The notes beneath the pieces were generated by a model that worked only from the letters and a program-made list of their open reading frames with translations, was not told where the DNA came from and ran no database searches. A program made the position numbers and the translations under genes. DNA of 64,000 nt from Prorocentrum cordatum (Eukaryota; Sar; Dinophyceae; Prorocentrales; Prorocentraceae), in the NCBI GenBank assembly GCA_963575745.1, contig CAUYUJ010000867.1, positions 1 through 64,000 of the forward strand. Reading direction: 5' to 3'. Positions 56,689 to 64,000 of this stretch are shown in pieces (position 1 is the first letter of the stretch; each line of letters opens with the position of its first letter).

Positions 56689-59600
56689 TCGTAGCAGACC
56701 GAGTTCAGACCTCTGGATGCAACAGACGAGCGCGCCTGATTATTCTGCATCGGTTTCTGTGCGTATCAGCTCTGTAGCTCCCCTAGCTCTCGAGTTAAGT
56801 ACAGAAAACCGACAGTCCCTGTCGAGATGACTCTGGCGATACGAATAGTTTTTCGGACCTAGCTCGTGTATCAGACCGATTTCAGACCTCTCGATGCGAC
56901 AAGCGGACGCGCCTGACGTCTCCGAATCGGTATTGCAATTACCAGCCCTGTAGCCCCCCTACAGCCCGAGTGAAGTACAGAACACCGACAGCACCTCTCA
57001 AGATGACTCGTATTGTACCTAGCTCGAGCAGCAGACCGAGTTCAGGCCTCTGGATGCAACAGACGAACGCGCCTGATGATTCTAAATCGGTTTCTGTAAG
57101 TATCAGCTCTGTAGCTGTCCTACAGCTCGAGGTAAGTACGAAACACCGACAACGCGTATCAAGATGACTCGAAACAGCCGATCCCGCCTGTGCGCTTTTT
57201 GGCAGTAAAAGGTACCCGATCGAGCTGAGATCAAGACGGCGAGCGGGAATAAGATCGAATATCATGGAAAAAATACTAGAGCTCTAACGAATGGTTGAAT
57301 TTTGAGAATAAAATTTTCAACCGACCAAAAGTCACCAAAAGGTCCGTCGAGATTTTTCTTGCCAACTAGCTCTCCAGCGCCCCGGAATTACTGGGAACCG
57401 GCGGTAAGAGGTCAACATGGTTGCCGCCGGGAACTTCGTATAGCTCTTTTCTTGCACGGCAATCCTCGGAACACATTAGGAAAGCTTCTGGAGCGAGAAA
57501 CGAAAAACTCGAAAAATCACGTTTTTCTGTTTTTATCCAACGTCGGTTGCTCCAAGTGTTTTGATAGTGATACTGCACCTACGGACTTCAGAATTTGACT
57601 GGCAGACGCGGCATAACCCACTACAGGTGCGAAAAATCTGGTTTCTCAAAATGAATTTTCAATATCTTTCAAATCTTAGGAAAACCGACCCAAAGTCACC
57701 ACATTGTCTCTTCTCGTCGGGTCGATCAACTAGCTCCACCCCGCGCCGGAATTCCTCAAGCTTCACGATGCCGAAGAGCTCTACGAGGTACTCTTAAGCT
57801 CTAGCAACTAGCTAAGGGAAGCTCTACGAGTTACTGTTCATCTTACCAGGGATACCTCGTAGAGCTCTTCGGCAACGATGAGCTAGAGGAATTCCGGCGC
57901 GGGGTGGAGCTGGTACCTCGTGGAGCTTTTTCGGCATCGATGAGCTAGAGGAATTCCGGCGCGGGGTGTAGCTAGTAACTCGTAGAGCTTCCCTTAGCTA
58001 GTTGCTGGAAGCTTAAGAGTACCTCGTAGAGCTCTTCGGCATCGATGAGCTAGAGGAATTCAGGCGCGGGGTGCAGCTAGTAACTCGTAGAGCTTCCCGT
58101 AGCTAGTTGCTGGAAGCTTAAGGGTAATTCCCGGAGAGCTCTCTGAGAGCTAGAGGGTTTAGATTAGAAGCCGGACGGTGGTGGTGCCTGCCAGGAGCTC
58201 CTCCACGGCGGTCCAGAGTCCTCGCAGCGACTCGCCCGGGGTCGCAGCAGGTCCGGGAGCGCTTCCGGCACGCGTCCACGCGTGCCTGCGCGCGTGCAGG
58301 CACGCATGGAAGCGTGCCTGGCAGCGCTTTCGAAGCGCTTCAAGGGAGCCCCCAGAGCTCTCCAGGAAAGATTTCCCGTCACCGAGGGTCTCTCCGCTCT
58401 CCGGGTTTTGGACGCTACCAAGTTCCCGGGCGCTGGAGAGCTAGTTGGCAAGAAAAATCTCGACGGACCTTTTGGTGACTTTTGGTCGGTTGAAAATTCC
58501 TCGTAGAGCTCTTCGTTATCGATGAGCTTGAGGAATTCCGGCGCGGGGTGGAGCTAGTTGGCCCACCCGACCAGAAAGGACAAAGTGATAACTTTTGGTC
58601 GGTTTTCCCAAGATTTGAGAGATATTTGACCATTTATTTTGAGAAAGCAGATTTTTACGCTGAGCATTTGCATATAAGCTTCATTCTGAGAGCAGCTCAG
58701 CTCCCCAGATGCATTTTATTATGAGTTGACTTCCAGGAACCGAGCTATCATGAACATCGAAAAAAATGCAAAAATCCAGATTTAAGAAAATCTTCATTTT
58801 ATTATTGTATTTCGATTCTGAGCTCTCTTACCCGTGCAAGGAGCTCTACGAGGTTCCCGGCGTTGACCAGGTTGACGATTCACCACCGGCGCCAGTTTTG
58901 TTTTCGAAATTCAACAATTTGTTTGAGCTCTAGTATTTTTTCCCACCATATTCGATCTTATTCCCGCTCGCCATCTTGATCTCAGCTCGATCGGATACCG
59001 TTTACTGCCAAAAAGCGTTGCGACGGGATCGGCCGTTTCGAGTCATCTTAACACGCGTTGACTTTTTTTTGTACTTAACTCGAGCTGTACAGCAGCTACA
59101 GAGCTGATGCTTACAGAAACCGATTCAGAATTATTAGGCGCGTTCGTGAGTTGCATCTAGAGGTCTGAACTCGGTCTGCTACTTCAGCTAAATCCGCGAC
59201 ACTATGTGATTGTTCGAGTCATCTTGACAGGTGCTGTCGGTTTTCTATACTTAACTCGGGCTGTAGGAGAGCTACAGAGCTGGTGTTCACAGAAACCGAT
59301 TCATAATCATCAGGCGCGTCTGTAACTGGCATCTAGAGGTCTAAACTCGGTCTACTACTCGAGCTAGGTCGCGAAACTATTCGTATTCTACGGATTTTGT
59401 TGGCGGATACTGTCGATTTTCGGTGTAGAGGAGCTACAGAGCTGATGCGCATACGTAACCGATTCAAAATCATCAGGTGCGTTCGTCAGTTACATCTAGA
59501 GGTCTGAACTCGGTCTGCTACTCGAGCTAGGTCCGCAAAACTATTCGTATTCTTTGAGGTATCTTGACAGGTGCTGTCGGTTTTCAGTACTTATGGTACT

Positions 59601-60007
59601 CACAGAAACCGCTTCAGAATCAGCAGGCGCGCTTGTCTGTTGCATCGAGAGGTCTGAACTAGGTCTGCTACTCGAGCCAGGTCCGCGAAACCATTTGTAT
59701 TCGTCGAGTTCTCCAAACAGGCGCTGTCGGTGTTCTGTACTTAACCCGAGCTTTAGCATAGCTACAGAGCTTGTACGCACACATACTGGATTCAAAATCC
59801 CAGGCGCGTTCGTCTGAAGCATCCAGAGCTCTGAACTAAGTCTGCGACTCGAGCTAGGTCGCAAAACTATTCGTATTGGACCGATTTTCCTTCGAAACGA
59901 CGGTGAATTTCTTCACCTAACGAGCTCTTTGGCACATAAATGAGATGGAAATCATGAGGCGCCGCTGGGCTGGATCTGTTCAGCACAACAATAGGAAGGG
60001 AATTATC
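56689..60007 (+). repeat. 3.32-kb tandem duplication, copy 2
   Basis: Second copy of the 53366-56688 block, in direct orientation and immediately adjacent. The junction falls in GAATTATC|TCGTAGCAGACC, with no obvious shared homology of more than a few bases. Confidence 0.9.
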
Positions 60008-60560
60008 AGCGGCAGTCGTATCTAGACGCCTGAGATCAGTCTTTCTATCAGCGCTCGGACGGTTGACGGTTTACCGCTGGCGCCCAGTTGACCCACCCGG
60101 CCCGGGCGGACAATGTGTGAACTTTGGGTCGGTTGGGCGAACTTTCTGAGAGATTTCAACATTCGTTTCGAGAGCCAGTATTTTTTCGCACCTGTAGTAC
60201 CTCGTAGAGCTCTTCGGCATCGATGAGCTAGAGGAATTCCGGCGCGGGGTGGAGCTAGTTGGCCGACCTGGCCCGGGCGGACAATGTGACGATTTTGGGT
60301 CGGTTAACCATTTATTTTGAGAAACGAGATTTTTTGCACTTGTGAAAGACTATGAGAGCCTCTGCGTCCTAATATGAGCTCCGTAGGCGCACTTCTACTA
60401 TCGAAACACTTGGCGGAACCAACTTCATTTCGACATGGAAATTACAACGGAAAATACAAAAATCAAGATTTAAAGAAAATCTTCTGTCACGTTTTCTGCT
60501 TTGATTCTGAGCTCTCTAGTGCGTGCGAGGAGCTCTACGAGGTTCCCGGCGGTGACCAGG
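60008..60560 (+). repeat. M1 remnant and M4 cassettes, cut by element 3
   Basis: A right-half M1 (GGTTGACGGTTTACCGCTGG) near 60061 and two M4 starts (60100, 60200). The last cassette runs to GAGGTTCCCGGCGGTGACCAGG, where element 3 begins. Confidence 0.75.
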
Positions 60561-60675
60561 CTGTACGCGTTGTGCGGACAGGTTTTTGTGCATACGCACG
60601 TATCGTACTCAACTGTCCATCTTGTTATTGCTTGTGATTTGCCTTCTTCTTGTTGAGCGAGCCCACGTTTTATAT

Positions 60676-61377
60676 ATGGAGTTTGTGTCATCTGAATTGT
60701 CAGGCGCGGATTTTGTTGCTTCAGATTGGACAGATACGGCGCTGTTTACTTCCGAGTTTCTCGCTTGTTTGTCTGCTCGTTTGTCTACGGTCGAAGTGTG
60801 TGTTAGTGATCTATATTGCCGTGTTCGCCCTTCGTACGGAGGTGAGTCTTGCCTGCATGAGCGAGACCAGCTGTATGGGCATGGTGTCAAAGTTTCTCAA
60901 TCGAAGTTGCGCCGCCTGAGGGCGAAACGTACCAGATATCGTTTGTGGTCCACGGCTCGGGGGCCAGATTCGTTGTCCCTTGTTCGCGCAGGCATTTGCG
61001 CGCCCAGATATTATCGGAATTTTTGTTCGGACGATTCTGAGGAAGAGGAATGGGTTGAGGACACTTGTGGAACACTGACTGATATGGATGCTGTTGAATT
61101 GGCTGGCAACTCTTTGTGTTCGCAGTGTTCCGATTGTGGGACTCAGACAGATCCCTGTGTTCACATTGAGTGTGGGACTCAGACTGATCGTTGTGTTCTC
61201 TTTGTTGGTGAGGAGGAGAAGGAGGAGTGTCATCGAGTGCACGTTGATCGGGGTGATGCTTCTCTCAGAATGAAGAGATATTGTTTCAAACGAGCGGAGG
61301 CTATCGAGAGTGCAAAGTTGCACACTTCAGAATTGCATGCGACCAACGGGAGTGCGGTGGAGAGTACCGCAGTTTGA
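60676..61377 (+). CDS. Element 3 hypothetical cysteine-rich protein
   Basis: 233 aa from the first ATG (MEFVSSELSG). The frame is open upstream to 60586, but only with non-ATG starts. A hydrophilic protein with a basic middle (KLRRLRAKRTRYR), an acidic run (DDSEEEEWVED) and a cysteine cluster in which CGTQTDPC and CGTQTDRC repeat within 20 residues (~61137-61197). I recognise no family. It could be a nucleic-acid-binding protein of the element. The next open frame (to 61832) overlaps it one frame over, so the original product may have been longer. Confidence 0.5.
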   Translation: MEFVSSELSGADFVASDWTDTALFTSEFLACLSARLSTVEVCVSDLYCRVRPSYGGESCLHERDQLYGHGVKVSQSKLRRLRAKRTRYRLWSTARGPDSLSLVRAGICAPRYYRNFCSDDSEEEEWVEDTCGTLTDMDAVELAGNSLCSQCSDCGTQTDPCVHIECGTQTDRCVLFVGEEEKEECHRVHVDRGDASLRMKRYCFKRAEAIESAKLHTSELHATNGSAVESTAV

Positions 61378-61832
61378 GTACAGTTGATGCAGTCGGGAGT
61401 TCCAGTGCAGTCGGGAGTTCAACACTTGGGAGTGCAGTAGGAAGTTCCACAGTTCGGAGTTCCGCTGATGCAGTTGAGGATGCAGTTGGGAGTTCAACAG
61501 CTGGGAGTTCTGCAGTTGGGAGTTCAGCTGATGCAGTAGGGAGTTCCATGAATGGGAGTTCTGCAGATCGACCGAGTGAGACACGCTCTGAGTGCCAAGC
61601 TGCCAGGGACTGGGCCCTTGCCGGTGTCGATGTAAGGGCTCTTTGGCTTGAGCTACACCGACTCCCGACACAGGAGTTTCAGCGTAGGACTGAGGCTCTT
61701 AATGCATACAGGCTGCAATTGGGAATTGAAAGTTCCGAGGAGGATGATTCGCAACAAGGGGGTCCTCAGAGTTCTACTTCCAGGAGTGCATTGACGCGGA
61801 GCGGCAAGCAGCATCGGAAACGGCACAGATGA
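61378..61832 (+). pseudogene. Element 3 downstream frame, probable continuation
   Basis: The frame is open from 61281 without a convincing ATG. It encodes a serine/glycine/alanine repeat region (AVGSS variants, about 61390-61565), then a charged, more ordinary stretch (ALWLELHRLPTQEFQRRTEA) and a basic tail (GKQHRKRHR). Its position and overlap with the upstream frame suggest one gene split by a frameshift, but two overlapping genes cannot be excluded. Confidence 0.4.
61383..61565 (+). repeat. Short minisatellite (GCAGTTGGGAGTTC-like)
   Basis: About eleven imperfect 12-21-bp units built on GGGAGTTC and GCAGT, giving the AVGSS peptide repeat. Confidence 0.8.
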
Positions 61833-62584
61833 TGCACATGTGATTGATCCTGCACGCTTGATTTGTCATTGCGTTGCCTTTCTTCATGCCTGTGTGTGTT
61901 GTCGTGCATGCGTGTGTGTTGAATATGAGCTTCGCTTGATCCCTCAAAGTAGGTCATTCGTTGCTTCCTTGATTTGGGTGCTCATTGACCTTTGAACGTG
62001 ACTTTCCGTGATTTGTCACGTGGTGCCTCAAAGTAGGCCTTTGATCTAGTCGACACTACACTGCTTTTATTGTCAGTGGTGCTGAGACGGTAATCGCTAT
62101 GTGGTTACTGCATGGTCTCGCACTGCTTTGCTTCCCTCTTTCTACTTTTATTTGTCTTCTCGTGTGTTGGCAGTCTTGTGCATATCTGTACAGCTTCGCT
62201 GTTTGTTGCACCTCTGCTTTAATCTTTGCAGCTTCGCTGTCTTCCTGTACAGCTTCGCTGTTTAGGTTCTTTGTGTTTAGGCCTGCTCCCATGGGAGCTC
62301 GAACCGGCCTTCGCAAAAGACGCAAAAGACCAGGTTGCTACTGTCCCTCCTCGGGGAGCTCAGCGGCGACCTGGCCCGTCGGTGGCCTCCTCGAGCCGCG
62401 TTGTGTGGACAGGTTTTCTGTGCACACACGTATCGTACTCCACTGTGCATCTCGTGTACGGGCCGTCCCATATCTTCGGGTACTTCGTCGGCTGCGACGA
62501 CCTCCTCTCCGTGGGCCTACAGACGATAGGTGCCAGGTTCTCTGTTGTGTCAAGTGAGACAGCTCCTGTTGGAGCAGGTGCATA

Positions 62585-62718
62585 GGCCGCTTGCTTTGAT
62601 CGTACTCGTTGCATTTGTTATCTTGTACTTCCAGGCCGCTTGTTTTGTACTTGTTGCATTGTCTGCTTGTACTTCCAGGCCGCTTGTGATTGTGCTTGCC
62701 GCATTTGTTATCTAGTAC
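62585..62718 (+). repeat. ~45-bp tandem repeat, three copies
   Basis: Each unit begins AGGCCGCTTG and contains TTGCATTTGTTATCTTGTAC or a close variant. Confidence 0.8.
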
Positions 62719-62807
62719 GAGTTGCTCTCAGCACGCATCCAGTTTTGACTCTAGTTGCAGTTCGAGTTTCTTCAGTACTTTGACAGTTTTGTGACATCGG
62801 AGTATCT

Positions 62808-62955
62808 TGATATTGAGGTCTTTGGGCATCCGATTTCATATTTTGCCTCGAGTGAAGTTCAGAATTTATTGTACTTGATATTGAGGTCTTTGATATTGAG
62901 GTCATACGTCGCCTCGAGTGAAGTTCAGAACTCATTGCACTTGATTTCCACATAC
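62808..62955 (+). repeat. Local duplication around GATATTGAGGTC
   Basis: GATATTGAGGTC occurs three times, and GCCTCGAGTGAAGTTCAGAA twice about 80 bp apart. Confidence 0.75.
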
Positions 62956-63400
62956 CTCGAGTTAGAACTATTGTGATTTGTCTTTGCGTTGCCTTTATTC
63001 ATGCCTGTGTGTGTTGTCGTGCATGCACGTGTGTTGAATAAGAGCTTCGCCTGATCTTCGCTTAGTTCGGAAAAGAGCCCGCATTCGCTCTAAGTAGTGG
63101 TGGGTGTCTTGGCTCACTCTGTATGTTGCGCGTTTAATTCGTTATCTAGTCCACATTTCGACGTTGTGTTTCACGTGCATGGTCTTCCAGTGGTGCTGAG
63201 ACGGTAATCGCTATATGTGGTGACTGCATGGTCTCGCATTGCTTTGAAGCGCACTCGCTTTTTTTTAGTTCTCTTAGTTTCGTGTTTGTCTCAGTGGTGT
63301 TGAGACGGTAATCGCTGTATAAACCAGTGCTTACTGTATGGTCTCTCACTGCTTCTAGCTTTGCTTCCATATCTATGGCCTGCATTGCTTCGCTCATTTC

Positions 63401-63520
63401 CTAAGATATTCCTTATTATTTCCGCTCGCCGTCTTGATCTCAGCTCGATCAGGTATCTTTTACGGCCAAAAAACACACGGGCGGGATCGGCTGTTTCGAG
63501 TCATCTTGACAGACGTTGTC

Positions 63521-63604
<84 letters not shown>

Positions 63605-64000
63605 GATTTAACTCGAGCTATAGCGAAGCTACAGAGCTGATGCTAACAGAAATCAATTTAGAATCATCAGGCGCGTTCGTCAGTTGCATCTAGAGGTCTG
63701 AACTTGGTCTGCTACTCGAGCTAGGTCCACCAAACTACTTGTATTATTCGAGTCATCTTGACAGATGCTGTCGGTTTTCTGTGATTAACTCGGGCTGTAG
63801 GAAAGCTACAGAGCTGTTGCCCACAGGAATCGATTCAGAATCATCATGCGCGTCTGTATCTTGCATCTAGAGGTCTGAACTCGGTCTACTGCTCGAGCTA
63901 GGTCTGCAAAGCTATTCGTATTTTACAAAATTTCTTGACGGATGCTGTCGGTTTTCTGGGCTTAACTCGAGCTGTAGGAGAGCTTGAGGCATGCTACGCA
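63401..64000 (+). repeat. M3 fragment and satellite monomers
   Basis: M3 text (GCTCGCCGTCTTGATCTCAG) then three satellite monomers to the window end, the first split by the homopolymer tract at 63523-63605. No gene. Confidence 0.8.
63523..63605 (+). repeat. Composite T(47)-(GT)9-G(18) simple repeat
   Basis: It occupies the point in a satellite monomer where GTCGGTTTTCTGTACTTAAC normally stands, so it looks like an expansion of the TTTT and TGT bases already there. Exact length may be affected by sequencing of homopolymers. Confidence 0.85.

Larger units (their letters stand above)
60561..62329 (+). mobile_element. Element 3: probable non-autonomous retroelement
   Basis: 1.77 kb inserted in the loop of an M1-variant hairpin, flanked by GACCAGG on both sides (60554-60560 and 62328-62334). 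It has no endonuclease or reverse transcriptase. Its 3' end (GCAAAAGACGCAAAAGA) and three CAGCTTCGCTG hairpins (62191-62201, 62229-62239, 62250-62260) match the 3' end of element 2, so it may borrow that machinery. The right flank keeps only CCAGGTTG of the hairpin before diverging, so the right border is less certain than the left. Confidence 0.65.
62330..63400 (+). mobile_element. Partial relative of element 3
   Basis: Segments of element 3 recur here in order. 60566-60625 (CGCGTTGTGCGGACAGG...) resembles 62399-62457. 61855-61945 (GCCTGTGTGTGTTGTCGTGC) resembles 62970-63060. 62077-62135 (TGCTGAGACGGTAATCGCTA) resembles 63192-63245 and again 63297-63355. The coding part of element 3 is absent, replaced by tandem repeats. 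The right edge joins M3 at about 63400 without an A-tract, so the 3' end is truncated. An open frame at 62099-62557 crosses two elements and is not called. Confidence 0.6.

Noticed and set aside
62099-62557. 152-codon hydrophobic ORF
   Set aside because: It starts in the 3' leader of element 3, crosses its end and the target site, and continues in the neighbouring fragment.

Overview
The window looks like repeat-dominated nuclear DNA of a dinoflagellate-lineage alveolate (dinoflagellate, perkinsid or close relative). The evidence is indirect. (1) The only convincing protein genes belong to non-LTR retrotransposons with a divergent reverse transcriptase, and their style (a WK.xSL motif D, a GDSLL...FDGG ribonuclease H tail) resembles what I recall of dinoflagellate elements. 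(2) One element begins with a tandem GGCTCAAG relic, which matches the 3' end of the dinozoan spliced leader. I found no host single-copy gene, no rRNA, no tRNA and no CRISPR array.

Layout: 1-4226 is a higher-order tandem repeat (period 1.57-1.59 kb) built from a ~178-bp satellite. 4227-16815 is a mosaic of GC-rich palindromic units (~300-400 bp, both orientations) and AT-richer cassettes. 16816-25262 is satellite alternating with short cassettes. 25263-31466 is a nearly intact 6.2-kb non-LTR retrotransposon (element 1). 31467-40652 is satellite and cassettes again. 40650-46527 is a second, diverged and damaged relative (element 2). 46528-53365 is mosaic. 53366-60007 is a tandem duplication of a 3.32-kb block. 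60561-62329 is a third insertion (element 3), probably non-autonomous. 62330-63400 holds a partial relative of element 3, and 63401-64000 is satellite interrupted by a T(n)-(TG)n-G(n) tract.

How the elements work: ORF1 (356 aa in element 1) has a basic/acidic N-terminus, a coiled coil and a conserved FTPTY.EL.GWV.DWSN block, and is probably the RNA-binding/structural protein. ORF2 has an AP-like (EEP) endonuclease, then the reverse transcriptase, then RNase H. In both elements ORF1 and ORF2 share a frame and are separated by a single TGA in the context CAG-TGA-CG, with a hairpin 8-10 nt downstream. The endonuclease domain starts before any ATG, so stop-codon readthrough is the simplest way to express ORF2. 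The RNase H motifs occur in a circularly permuted order in both elements. The reverse transcriptase motif C lacks the second aspartate in both (YADN, WADI).

The background repeats share one recurring short inverted repeat, CCGGCGGTAA...TTACCGCCGG (here called the M1 hairpin). The 3' junctions of all three retroelements fall at the same base step of this motif (A|CMARGGTTG), which suggests site-specific insertion. Cassette names used below: M1, the hairpin; M2, 'CTCGTAGAGCTTCCCTTAGC...AGCTAGTTGGC'; M3, 'AGCTCTAGTATTTTTTCCC...GCTCGATCGGG'; M4, a ~300-400-bp cassette starting ACCTCGTAGAGCTCTT and ending AAGAGCTCTACGAGG plus M1.
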